In this document: piece by piece, positions 1-7,122 of the stretch
How the letters are laid out: every line of letters starts with the position of its first letter
How positions within the stretch are numbered: position 1 is the first letter of the stretch
Source of the DNA: Proteobacteria bacterium UBA6908
GTDB lineage: Bacteria > Pseudomonadota > Gammaproteobacteria > Acidiferrobacterales > UBA6901
Assembly: GCA_002451085.1 (NCBI GenBank)
Contig: DKBE01000069.1
Location: forward strand, 9,571-19,031
Length of the DNA: 9,461 nucleotides
Reading direction: 5' to 3'
Made by a program: the position numbers and the translations under genes
The notes under the pieces: generated by a model
What the model was told of the DNA's origin: nothing
Database searches by the model: none
What the model saw: the letters and a program-made list of their open reading frames with translations, nothing else

Positions 1-657
1 AACGGATTGCTGATGCTGGTCGTGGTGACCGGCATCACGGTTGAGGCGATTGCCCGCCTGCAGACACCACGTCCGGTGCCGGGCCTGGCCGTGATGGTCA
101 TCGCCGCGCTTGGGCTCGCGGTCAATGTTCTGGTGCTGTGGGTGCTGAGTCGGGGTTCGCACGACCTCAACACGCGCGGGGCCATGCTGCATGTGTTTGG
201 CGATCTGCTTGGTTCGGTGGCGGCGCTGCTGGCAGGTGCCGTGATCGTGTTTACCGGCTGGATGCCGATCGATGCACTGCTATCGCTGGTGATTGGCGCG
301 CTGATCCTGGTGTCCACACTGCGGCTGTTGCGCGAGAGCCTGCATGTATTGATGGAGGGAGTGCCGCGCCACCTGGATCTGGCCACGGTCGGACACGATC
401 TGGCGGCCGTGCCCGGGGTGGTGTCGGTGCACGACCTGCACATCTGGTCACCGGCATCCGGGTCGGTTGCGCTGTCGGCGCATGTGGTGGTTGAGGATCT
501 GGCGGACTGGACCCGGACCCTTGAATCCCTGCAGGCACTGCTGATGACGCGCTACGGGATTGGCCACGCGACCCTGCAACCGGAATCACGCGACGGCTGG
601 ATGCGGCCGGTCCCGCTGGTGCCGATGTCCCGGCCCGTTACACCCTACCGGCCGTAA
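1..657 (+). CDS. Cation diffusion facilitator (CDF) metal exporter, 5' end missing
   Basis: This frame is open from the first base and ends at a TAA, so the start lies outside the window; 218 codons are present of the roughly 300 usual for the family. CDF proteins are inner-membrane antiporters that export Zn, Cd, Co or similar divalent metals in exchange for protons. Visible are several hydrophobic helices, the transmembrane-helix HxxxD metal-binding pair in HVFGDLLGS (window codons 64 and 68), and the loop MEGVPRHLD leading into the cytoplasmic C-terminal domain. That domain carries the family signatures VHDLHIWS, AHVVVED and a GHATLQPE end corresponding to the usual HxTxQxE. The metal cannot be assigned because the first helices are missing. 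The gene runs convergently into hemY with only 6 nt between the two stop codons, and no intrinsic terminator is visible there. The family call is firm; a CzcD-like name would be a guess. Confidence 0.93.
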   Translation, partial: NGLLMLVVVTGITVEAIARLQTPRPVPGLAVMVIAALGLAVNVLVLWVLSRGSHDLNTRGAMLHVFGDLLGSVAALLAGAVIVFTGWMPIDALLSLVIGALILVSTLRLLRESLHVLMEGVPRHLDLATVGHDLAAVPGVVSVHDLHIWSPASGSVALSAHVVVEDLADWTRTLESLQALLMTRYGIGHATLQPESRDGWMRPVPLVPMSRPVTPYRP

Positions 658-663
658 CCGGAC

Positions 664-1851
664 TTAGTCGGGCAGGCCAGTCAGCGCGAGCGCGCGCCGA
701 TAGTGTTCAAGGGCGCGCGTCGGTTCACCGCTGGATTCCAGGAGCGCGGCCAGTTCGGCATGCGCTTCACTGCCACCGCCCAGGGCCAGACTGCGCTCGA
801 GGTAGCGGACAGCCTGATCGGATTGTGCCGCGCGCCGGGCCAGGCGGCCGAGCGTGAGCAGCAGCGCGGCGCTCTCGCCATGGTGCGTCAGCCAGTCTTG
901 CGCCTGTTCCAGCTGCGCGGCCGGATTTGTTCCGGCAATGTGGCCATACCGGCGCACCAGCAACTCGTCCCATTGATGCGCCAGCGCCGCTTCCACCAGT
1001 TTCAGCGCCTCGTCCGGCGCGTGCTGGCGCGTGAGCTGGCGTGCATAGGCGGCAATGAGTGATGGCTCGTCTCGCCGGGCGGCGGGCACCATCGACCAGG
1101 CCTGGTGCAGGGTATCGAGGGCATGATCCGGCAAGTCGAGATTGAGCAGGGCCAGATGGGTTTCGATCTCGACTTCACGCAACTCCGGTTCCGGGAGCCA
1201 GCGATGCTTGTGTGCCTGCGACAGCAGTTGCGTCAGCCCATGCCAGTCGCGCAATTGACGAGCCACCGTAATCATCAGACGTTGTGCCGCCGGTTGTTTC
1301 GGATCCTGTTCCAGAACATGTGCGAGCGTGGCGTGTGCCAGCTCCGGACGCCGGTCAAGGATCTGCAGGCGTGCCTGCAACAGCTCGGCGGCGATCGGCG
1401 ACTCGCCGGTCTGTTGCCGGGCCGCCATGAGATAGCGATCGCGTTTTTCACGATCGTGCTGTTCCTGGGCCGCCAGTGCGGCGGCGAGATTCGCGAGGTA
1501 GGGCGAATCGGATGCATGCAGGCTCGCGACCAGCGATTTTTCGGCGTGCTGTGCATCACCGCTGATCAGATGCTTGAGGCCATCGTGAAAGGCCTGGCGG
1601 GCGCGGCGGGTGCGGCGCGTCTGACGCCAGCGCCCCAGGTCGCGCGGGGCGTGCAGCAGACGGACACTGATACGTGCCAGGGAGTAGAGCAGTGCGAACG
1701 CCGCGACCAGCAGGATCACGAACACCGCCAGCGAGGTTTCCAGCACAAACGGTTCGCGCGCGATCAGCACATAGCCGGGATTGCGCACCACGATGAGGGC
1801 GCCGGACGCGGCCACGAACAGCAGCACCAGAATGCCGATCAGGAGTCTCAT
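664..1851 (-). CDS. hemY: HemY, membrane-anchored TPR protein of the heme operon
   Basis: The 395-residue product matches the length of proteobacterial HemY (about 400). Two hydrophobic segments open the protein, at residues 2-22 and 39-59. A basic stretch with many Arg (about 68-86) follows, then an alpha-helical region of tetratricopeptide-like repeats, clearest near the C-terminus (about 325-392, for example LLTLGRLARRAAQSDQAVRY and ALEHYRRALAL). It should be an inner-membrane protein. Its biochemical role is not settled; it is linked to late heme synthesis by operon position and phenotype. It should not be confused with the Bacillus HemY, a protoporphyrinogen/coproporphyrinogen oxidase, with which it shares only the name. 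The ATG overlaps the hemX stop as ATGA, and no good Shine-Dalgarno precedes it, so translation is probably coupled to hemX. It is the last gene of the operon and meets the CDF gene end to end. Confidence 0.9.
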   Translation of the reverse strand: MRLLIGILVLLFVAASGALIVVRNPGYVLIAREPFVLETSLAVFVILLVAAFALLYSLARISVRLLHAPRDLGRWRQTRRTRRARQAFHDGLKHLISGDAQHAEKSLVASLHASDSPYLANLAAALAAQEQHDREKRDRYLMAARQQTGESPIAAELLQARLQILDRRPELAHATLAHVLEQDPKQPAAQRLMITVARQLRDWHGLTQLLSQAHKHRWLPEPELREVEIETHLALLNLDLPDHALDTLHQAWSMVPAARRDEPSLIAAYARQLTRQHAPDEALKLVEAALAHQWDELLVRRYGHIAGTNPAAQLEQAQDWLTHHGESAALLLTLGRLARRAAQSDQAVRYLERSLALGGGSEAHAELAALLESSGEPTRALEHYRRALALTGLPD

Positions 1852-2858
1852 GGGCTTTTTTGCCGGAGATCCTGCAGGGCCTTGAGCGCCAGGCCGAGTT
1901 CGGGAATCCGGGTGGTCTGGGCCTGGATCACCCCATCGAGCTCGGTGAGGGCTGCCTTCACGCCCGGATCACTGGCGAGATAATACGTATTCAGCCACTG
2001 CTGTGCGGTCCGGGCATTCTGTTCAACGGTCAGGCGATCACCCTGCAGCAGCGCCACCTGGGCGCCCAGCAGCATCAGGCGCAGGTTTTCGCGCAAGAAG
2101 TATTTCTGCTCCGGCAGCAGGAACGGACGCGGGATGTCGGTGGTGGTGCGTACCCGTACCAGTTCCTTGAGGTCATCCCACACCTCGCGGGCGAAACCGC
2201 GATCCGGGTCCGCGGTCACGGTCGGGCGCACATCGGGTTGCAACGGCAGCTGATCGAGCCGGCTGGCCAGTTGACCCAGTTGTTGCGCGAGGCCGGTCGG
2301 GTTGAGTTTTTCATACGCCGCGAGCGTCGCCAGTTCGGTTTCAATTTGCTTGCGGACCGGCAGGTAGTCCGGATCGGCCAGCAGCACGAGCTGATGATCG
2401 GCCGCGCGCAGTGCTTCCTGGGCCAGACGACTGTCGCGCGCCGTCGCGAGCCGATGCTGGGCGATGATCAGCAGGTTCTCGGTTTCGGCGATCAGCCAGC
2501 TGCGCCGGCCCTTGCCGATTTCACTGTGCAGGCTCTTGAGGCTGTCGGTCAGGCCGATCTGCGTTTCGCGCAGCGTGGTGAGCTCTTCGTTCATGGCCGT
2601 GGTCAGTTCTTCCAGCCCGGCCGTGTCCTTCTCCACCTGAAACAGACGGCCCTTGGCGTCCGTCAGGCCGCGCTTGCTGTTAATGAGATAGCCCATGTAG
2701 CTGGTACCGATCAGGGCGATGGTGGCAAATACCAGCGCGGTGCCGGCCGCCAGGCGACCGCTGCGTTTCTTGCCGGGTTCGGCCGCCGGCGCCTCACGCT
2801 TGCGACGCGCGGGCTTGCGGGTGGACGAGGCGGGCGGTGTTTCGTTTTGATCGGCCAT
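1848..2858 (-). CDS. hemX: HemX, single-pass membrane protein of the heme operon
   Basis: The 336-residue product has a short polar N-terminus rich in Lys, Arg, Ala and Pro (1-35), one transmembrane helix (about 36-58) and a long helical extracytoplasmic part. Conserved HemX motifs are visible: WLIAETENLLIIAQHRL (121-137), and the PFLLPEQKYFLRENLRLML region (245-263) followed by AQVALLQGD. Residues 64-115 have a coiled-coil look. The family is often annotated as uroporphyrinogen-III C-methyltransferase, but no SAM-binding methyltransferase motif is present here. That label would come from fusion proteins in other species, and the true function is unknown. The ATG is chosen because it is followed immediately by the typical basic N-terminus. 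It lies 39 nt after hemD and lacks a clear Shine-Dalgarno. The stop overlaps the hemY start by 4 nt. Confidence 0.9.
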   Translation of the reverse strand: MADQNETPPASSTRKPARRKREAPAAEPGKKRSGRLAAGTALVFATIALIGTSYMGYLINSKRGLTDAKGRLFQVEKDTAGLEELTTAMNEELTTLRETQIGLTDSLKSLHSEIGKGRRSWLIAETENLLIIAQHRLATARDSRLAQEALRAADHQLVLLADPDYLPVRKQIETELATLAAYEKLNPTGLAQQLGQLASRLDQLPLQPDVRPTVTADPDRGFAREVWDDLKELVRVRTTTDIPRPFLLPEQKYFLRENLRLMLLGAQVALLQGDRLTVEQNARTAQQWLNTYYLASDPGVKAALTELDGVIQAQTTRIPELGLALKALQDLRQKSP

Positions 2859-2896
2859 GGCAAGAGAATCAGGCGGGGAACAGAGGGTTAGTCCGC

Positions 2897-2902
2897 ATTA
2901 TA
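2897..2902 (-). promoter_or_regulatory. Possible internal promoter (-10) for hemXY
   Basis: Read on the minus strand, the end of hemD gives a perfect TATAAT that includes the hemD stop codon. It lies 38 nt upstream of the hemX ATG. Transcription from it would start about 30 nt before hemX, a normal leader. No convincing -35 hexamer is found at 16-18 bp (TGGCAG at 16 bp is poor), so this is a weak candidate for extra expression of hemXY independent of hemCD. Confidence 0.3.
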
Positions 2903-3686
2903 GAGTTTTTCGCGTTTCCTGCCATGCAATGACCGCATCGAGAACAACGCGGTCATCCGCGCGTGGTGCCACAATCACCCCACCGTGAAAACCGAGTTCG
3001 CGGGCGGCCTGTGCCTGACGCTCGCTCATCACCATCAGCGGCGTGGCCAGCAACTGCGTGCGCGCGCCGTCACCGGCCAGGACCAGCAAATTCCGCAGAC
3101 CATCCACGCTGGTAATAACGACGAGATGGATGTCGCCACGGGCGAGGCGCGCGAGGCTTGTCGTGTCGGGATGACGCGGCAGGCGGCGCCGGTAGCAGAC
3201 GACGTGCTCGACCCGTGCTCCGCGTTCGTGCAGCGAGGCGGCCAGGTGTTCGCGTCCGCCTTCGCCGCGAAACAACAACACTGTTTCGCCGCGCAGGCTT
3301 TCCGCCGGCAGACTGTCGAGCAAGGCTTCGCTATTGAAGCGTTCGCCGGGCACGATCACGTCACGAATGCCGGCGGCCTGCAGCGCGTGCGCGGTGCCGG
3401 CCCCGACGGCGGCGAATCGCATCGTCGGGGGCCAGCCCCCACAGGCACGCAGGCGGGCCAGACCGTGCACCACGGCATTCGGACTGATGAAGATCGCGAG
3501 CCCGGCATGGGGCAGTGTGCGGAGCGCCTGTTCGGCCGCGGCGGGATCCTGCGGTTCGGCGATCTCGATGGTCGGCAGGCGGATTACCTCGCCACCTTCC
3601 GCTTCAATCAGCTGCGCCAGCGGTTCCGCCTGGTGCGCCGGGCGCGTGATCAGCACCCGGACGCCGACCAGACGCCGATCAGGCAC
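2898..3686 (-). CDS. hemD: Uroporphyrinogen-III synthase
   Basis: HemD cyclises hydroxymethylbilane, the HemC product, to uroporphyrinogen III with inversion of ring D, in the cytosol. The sequence is divergent, as usual for this family. It shows the N-terminal strand [20 protein letters not shown], the [13 protein letters not shown] segment, [17 protein letters not shown], and the second-domain [13 protein letters not shown] segment. I place the start at the GTG at 3684-3686, giving 262 aa and beginning [16 protein letters not shown]. This GTG overlaps the hemC TGA by 8 nt and has an AAGG about 9 nt upstream. The frame stays open to another GTG at 3717-3719, which would add 11 residues (273 aa), but these lie inside hemC and are not family-like. 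Overlap with hemC implies translational coupling. Confidence 0.93.
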   Translation of the reverse strand: MPDRRLVGVRVLITRPAHQAEPLAQLIEAEGGEVIRLPTIEIAEPQDPAAAEQALRTLPHAGLAIFISPNAVVHGLARLRACGGWPPTMRFAAVGAGTAHALQAAGIRDVIVPGERFNSEALLDSLPAESLRGETVLLFRGEGGREHLAASLHERGARVEHVVCYRRRLPRHPDTTSLARLARGDIHLVVITSVDGLRNLLVLAGDGARTQLLATPLMVMSERQAQAARELGFHGGVIVAPRADDRVVLDAVIAWQETRKTL

Positions 3687-4605
3687 GGCCGTAGACCTTG
3701 TCGAGAATGTCCCGGGCACCGCGGCTCAGCAGCACGTCGGCGAGATCCGTGCCCAGCGATTCGGCGCGGATCGCCTCGCCGTGAATGTCGCCCTGGATCA
3801 GGCGCGAGCCATCCGGTTCGCCGACCAGGGCACGCAGGTGCAGCATGTCGTCTTCCAGTTCGGCGAAGGCGGCGATCGGTACCTGGCAACCGCCCTCGAG
3901 GCGTGCATTCAGGGCGCGCTCGGCGGCAATGCGCGTGGCCGTCGGCGCGTGATGCAGCGGTGCGATCAGGCGCTCGACCTCGCTGTCGCCGCGCCGGCAC
4001 TCGATGGCAATCGCCCCCTGACCCACCGCGGGCAGCAGAATTTCCGGCGGCAGGGTGGCGCGTATGCGTGCCTCGAACCCGAGGCGCTTGAGGCCGGCGG
4101 CGGCCAGCAGGATGGCGTCGAACTCACCACGATCAAGCTTTTGCAGGCGCGAGTTGACGTTGCCGCGCAACGTGACGACCTCGAGCTGGGGGAACAGGGC
4201 GCGCAATTGGCACTGGCGGCGCAGACTCGAAGTGCCGACCCGACTGCCTTCCGGCAGCGCTGCCAGCGAATCATGGCTATTGGACACCAAGGCATCGCGC
4301 GGATCTTCGCGTTCGCCGATCACCGGAATGTGCAGGCCCTCCGGCAGGGTCACGGTGACGTCCTTGAGCGAATGCACGGCGATGTCGGCGCGACCGTCGA
4401 GCAGTGCCTGTTCGAGTTCCTTGATGAACAACCCCTTGCCGCCGATCTTGGCGAGCGGGGTGTCGAGGATCTTGTCACCCTCGGTCGTCATGGTGACGAG
4501 CTCGATGGCGAGGCCGGGATGCAAGGCCAGCAGTCGGGCACGTACGTGCTCGGCCTGCCACAGGGCCAGGGGACTTTTGCGGGTACCGATACGGAGTGTG
4601 TTCAC
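3679..4605 (-). CDS. hemC: Porphobilinogen deaminase (hydroxymethylbilane synthase)
   Basis: HemC joins four porphobilinogen molecules into linear hydroxymethylbilane. The 308-residue length is normal for the family. Diagnostic elements in order are: N-terminal [23 protein letters not shown] with the catalytic Asp at residue 82; the cofactor-binding Arg/Ser stretch [16 protein letters not shown] (124-139); [13 protein letters not shown] (146-158); [12 protein letters not shown]; and [15 protein letters not shown], whose Cys240 should carry the dipyrromethane cofactor. All catalytic positions appear intact. The start codon is GTG; it is preferred because family homology begins at its second codon, although no good Shine-Dalgarno precedes it. 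It is the first gene of the leftward hem operon, and its promoter should lie in 4606-4690. Confidence 0.97.
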   Translation of the reverse strand: MNTLRIGTRKSPLALWQAEHVRARLLALHPGLAIELVTMTTEGDKILDTPLAKIGGKGLFIKELEQALLDGRADIAVHSLKDVTVTLPEGLHIPVIGEREDPRDALVSNSHDSLAALPEGSRVGTSSLRRQCQLRALFPQLEVVTLRGNVNSRLQKLDRGEFDAILLAAAGLKRLGFEARIRATLPPEILLPAVGQGAIAIECRRGDSEVERLIAPLHHAPTATRIAAERALNARLEGGCQVPIAAFAELEDDMLHLRALVGEPDGSRLIQGDIHGEAIRAESLGTDLADVLLSRGARDILDKVYGRA

Positions 4606-4642
4606 GACAAGAAGTGATTCAGTCGCAGCAGGGCGGATGCGT

Positions 4643-4648
4643 TATAAT
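4643..4648 (+). promoter_or_regulatory. Predicted -10 element in the hemC / thioredoxin divergent promoter region
   Basis: The 85-nt divergent space between the hemC start and the thioredoxin-like gene contains a perfect TATAAT on the plus strand, within GCGTTATAATTTACGC. It is suitably placed to start a transcript near 4655 with a leader of about 36 nt for the plus-strand gene. The same AT-rich core read on the minus strand gives TATAAC, which could serve hemC. Neither direction has a good -35 hexamer (plus strand: TTCAGT at a 19-bp spacing), so an activator may be needed or one core may be shared. Confidence 0.45.
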
Positions 4649-4664
4649 TTACGCGAAAGCCCGC

Positions 4665-4675
4665 GGTGATTCACC
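4665..4675. promoter_or_regulatory. 11-bp palindrome, candidate operator
   Basis: GGTGA-T-TCACC is a perfect inverted repeat with 5-bp arms around one base. It sits just downstream of the plus-strand -10 and upstream of the minus-strand one. Part of it, GTGATTCA (4666-4673), recurs at 4614-4621, 52 bp away, close to the hemC start. Placement in a divergent promoter suggests a regulator-binding site, but I do not recognise the motif. Confidence 0.3.
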
Positions 4676-4690
4676 TCTACTTCCTAATCT

Positions 4691-5176
4691 ATGCGTCGAT
4701 CACATTCACTGGCCGTACTGACGGCAGTCCTGATGCTGGCAGTGGCCGGCCTGGCGGCGGCGACCGGGCTTCCGCCGGCCCGCGACCTGCAGGCGGATGG
4801 CGACGCCGCACGGCGCGCCCGCTTGCCGGTCGTGTTGTTCTTTCATTCGGAGACCTGCCCGTACTGCCGTCAGATCGAGGAACTCTACTTGCCGACGCTG
4901 CTGGAGGAGAACGCGCGCGCCCCCCGGTTCCTGATCCGCACGGTGGAAATCGATTCGACGCAACCCCTGAAGGATTTCCGCGGCGAGCTGACGGACATGC
5001 GCCGCTTTGCCCGCCACCAGGGTGTGCGGCTGGTTCCGCACCTGCGCTTCGTCGGGCCGGATGGCGAGCCGTTGGCGCCCGACCTGATCGGACTCAACCC
5101 GCCGGATTTCTACTACGGCTATCTGGATGGATCGATCCAGCAGGCCTTCGACCGCCTGCGCCAGCCGGTTCGCTAG
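4691..5176 (+). CDS. Exported thioredoxin-fold protein with CPYC active site (SoxW-like)
   Basis: The 161-residue product begins with a signal-peptide-like stretch: MRRSH, then a hydrophobic core (about 7-24) ending in AGLAAA. It should be periplasmic or membrane-tethered. A thioredoxin fold follows, with strand LPVVLFFHSETCPYC, active-site cysteines C56 and C59, and the expected cis-proline at P116 in GVRLVPHLRF. It resembles single-domain SoxW or DsbD-C-terminal-type thioredoxins, which reduce or shuffle disulfides of periplasmic partners; the partner cannot be named. The ATG gives a proper signal peptide, although no Shine-Dalgarno is visible. The gene is divergent from hemC and convergent with the AlgR-type gene (24 nt between stops). 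It therefore splits a cluster that in Pseudomonas runs directly from algR to hemC. Confidence 0.85.
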   Translation: MRRSHSLAVLTAVLMLAVAGLAAATGLPPARDLQADGDAARRARLPVVLFFHSETCPYCRQIEELYLPTLLEENARAPRFLIRTVEIDSTQPLKDFRGELTDMRRFARHQGVRLVPHLRFVGPDGEPLAPDLIGLNPPDFYYGYLDGSIQQAFDRLRQPVR

Positions 5177-5200
5177 CGATAGGCAGTCCCGGCTGATCGT

Positions 5201-5935
5201 TCAGCGGCGCGCCCAGCGACGCACAGCCGCCGCGTGGCGGCGGCTGACATCGAGCTTCTTGTCGCTGCCCTTGAGTGCCACCTGCCAGTTGCCACCGGAG
5301 CTCTTCTCGATGCCCTTGATGTAGTCGGTCGCCACCAGGGCATTGCGGTGTATGCGCAGGAACATGCGTTCACCGAATTCCTTCTCGAGATTGACCAGCG
5401 AGTCCTCGATCAGATGCTCCTCGGCCGGGGTGCGCACGGTGACGTACTTGCTGTCGGCCATGAAGTAGAGGACGTCCTTGACCGGCACCAGCCGGATGTT
5501 GCCACGCAGGTGTACGCTGATATGGGTGCGGGCACGCGGTGATTCCTGCGCCTCGTTGATGTCCTTGAGTTGCTGCAGCGTCAGCTTCTTGGCCTTGTCG
5601 AGTGCGCCGGCCAGCCGGTCCTTGCGGATCGGCTTGAGCAGGTAGTCAACGGCATTGACCTCGAAGGCATGCAGCGCATGCTGGTCGTAGGCTGTGGTAA
5701 AGATCACCTTGGGCGGGTTTTCCATGCCCATCAGGTGCATGGCGGCCTCGAGGCCGTCCATGCCGGGCATGCGGATATCCATGAGCACGACATCCGGGTT
5801 CAGTTCGGCTGAACGTTCGACTGCCTCGTTGCCGTTCATGGCCTCGCCCACCACGTTGTGTCCGCCAATTTCATTGAGCAGTTCGCGCAGTCGTTCCCGC
5901 GCCAGTTTCTCGTCGTCTACGATCAGTACTCTCAT
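5201..5935 (-). CDS. algR: AlgR-type LytTR response regulator
   Basis: The 244-residue, two-domain regulator has an N-terminal receiver (1 to about 120) with the acidic pair D7/D8, phosphoacceptor D53 in LMDIRMPGMDG, T80/T81 and K101 in LLKPIR, all intact. A linker (about 120-136) leads to a LytTR DNA-binding domain (about 137-240) with the typical YFMADSKYVTVRT, FLRIHRNALV and a final DVSRRH motif. Length and motif order match Pseudomonas AlgR, which controls alginate, type IV pili and other surface traits. The neighbourhood (AlgZ-type kinases upstream, hemC nearby) supports orthology. Its targets here are unknown, and no clear AlgR box was found in the window. The start is well defined: GGAGGA lies 5 nt upstream and the ATG overlaps the upstream kinase stop (ATGA). 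The algR symbol is by homology and synteny. Confidence 0.93.
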   Translation of the reverse strand: MRVLIVDDEKLARERLRELLNEIGGHNVVGEAMNGNEAVERSAELNPDVVLMDIRMPGMDGLEAAMHLMGMENPPKVIFTTAYDQHALHAFEVNAVDYLLKPIRKDRLAGALDKAKKLTLQQLKDINEAQESPRARTHISVHLRGNIRLVPVKDVLYFMADSKYVTVRTPAEEHLIEDSLVNLEKEFGERMFLRIHRNALVATDYIKGIEKSSGGNWQVALKGSDKKLDVSRRHAAAVRRWARR

Positions 5936-7122
5936 GGGTTTCCTCCGCGTGTCGGGATGCTCACCGTGGCGGTGAAGCGGTCCCGGTCTTCCTGAATATC
6001 AAGTGTTGCCGTGTCGCCGTAATGACTGGCCAGACGCAGTCGCAGGTTGTCGAGCATGCGTTCCTGGCCGGTGATTGCCGCCGATTTCGATTTCGTGCGC
6101 GGCACGGGATTGGTTACCGAAATGTGCAGGGTCTCGTTGTCCTCCCACAGGCGCACGCCTATCGTGCCGCCGGTCGGGCTGGGTTCGATGCCGTGCTGGA
6201 TGGCATTTTCCAGCAGCGGCTGCAGGGTCAGCACCGGCATGACCGCGCGCCGCGGAAACTTGCCGATGGCCCAGTCGACCTGCAGGCGTGTGTCGAAGCG
6301 CAGCGCCTCAATGTCGAGGTATTTCTGGGCGAACGCGATCTCGTGGTTGACCGGTACCAGGCTTTCCGTGTCGCTGATCATCGAGCGGAACAGGTCGGCC
6401 ATGTCGACCACCGCCGCTTCTGCCTTGTCCGGAGCCGAGCGGATCAGGCTGGTGATGATGTTCATGGTGTTGAACAGAAAATGCGGCCGCAACCGCGCCC
6501 GCGCCGCGTCGAGCCGGGCGCGCGCCTCGGATAGCGAGCGCTGACGCAACTGGTGCCGCGCCAGGAAGTAGCGCAGGGCCAGGGCATTCAGAATGGCAGC
6601 GACCGTAAAATTCTGGATATGGAAGTAGGCGTACCAGTCCGGGCGTGGCGAGCCCACCGCGCCGGTCAGGTACAGGACCCACACCGCTGCCTCGCTCACC
6701 GCCAGCACCACGGCCAGCAGCAACAGGTAGGCGAAGCCGAGCGCGCGCTGGTTCGGGAGCGTGTTGAGAAAACGGCGCGCCGCGCACAGGACCGCGGCGC
6801 TGGCCAGCGCGATCCATTGCACAAACAGCGAGATCAGGGCCAGGTCCTGAAAAAGATTCTCCGAGATACGGCGGGCAATCAGGGTGATGACGATGGCCAG
6901 CAGCTCGGCGATCACGACGATGCCGAAGACCGCCCGCCCACGGCAGAAGTTCGGGAGAAAGTGGCTTTCGTCGGTTTCACTGACGGGCGCCGGCGCGAAC
7001 AGTCCGGGCAGGCGTGCGGCCAGGTCGGCGACCCGTGGCAGCAGGCGTCGGGACAACCACGTGCCGGCGGCACGCAGCTTCACCCGAAGCGGTTCAAGAC
7101 GGGATTCAAGGGTCATGGTCAT
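5932..7122 (-). CDS. algZ: AlgZ/FimS-type sensor histidine kinase (second of two)
   Basis: This 396-residue membrane kinase of the LytS/AlgZ class should phosphorylate the AlgR-type regulator encoded just after it. It begins with a basic, Arg-rich extension (1-53), then the AlgZ-like HFLPNFCRGRAVFG entry and about four membrane helices (roughly 65-85, 93-113, 131-155, 168-186). A short coiled linker leads to the kinase core. The H-box is RPHFLFNTMN with H214, and the N-box is LTLQPLLENAIQHGIEP with N306. The glycine boxes are degenerate: TNPVP replaces the usual DNG, and GQERMLDNLRLRL replaces GxGxGLxN. ATG is taken from its 4-nt overlap with the upstream kinase stop; a second ATG lies two codons in, and the Shine-Dalgarno is weak. 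Of the two kinases its membrane region looks closer to canonical AlgZ, and it is directly coupled to algR, so it is the likelier ortholog. Confidence 0.88.
   Translation of the reverse strand: MTMTLESRLEPLRVKLRAAGTWLSRRLLPRVADLAARLPGLFAPAPVSETDESHFLPNFCRGRAVFGIVVIAELLAIVITLIARRISENLFQDLALISLFVQWIALASAAVLCAARRFLNTLPNQRALGFAYLLLLAVVLAVSEAAVWVLYLTGAVGSPRPDWYAYFHIQNFTVAAILNALALRYFLARHQLRQRSLSEARARLDAARARLRPHFLFNTMNIITSLIRSAPDKAEAAVVDMADLFRSMISDTESLVPVNHEIAFAQKYLDIEALRFDTRLQVDWAIGKFPRRAVMPVLTLQPLLENAIQHGIEPSPTGGTIGVRLWEDNETLHISVTNPVPRTKSKSAAITGQERMLDNLRLRLASHYGDTATLDIQEDRDRFTATVSIPTRGGNP

Noticed and set aside
1848..2858. Reading HemX as uroporphyrinogen-III methyltransferase
   Set aside because: No SAM-binding methyltransferase motifs are present; the protein is a membrane-anchored helical protein, and that label is a common carry-over from fusion proteins.
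1860..2891. Long plus-strand frame antisense to hemX (similar ones lie opposite hemC/hemD and the kinases)
   Set aside because: These are high-GC mirror frames of well-identified genes, without domain features of their own.
4666..5196. Plus-strand 176-codon frame overlapping the thioredoxin-like gene
   Set aside because: It is a shifted-frame shadow rich in Pro, Gly and Arg. The other frame has a signal peptide and CPYC motif.
5177..5206. Hairpin GCTGA-TCGT-TCAGC between the convergent thioredoxin and algR ends
   Set aside because: The stem is only 5 bp, has no T-run on either side and overlaps the algR stop, so it is not credible as an intrinsic terminator.
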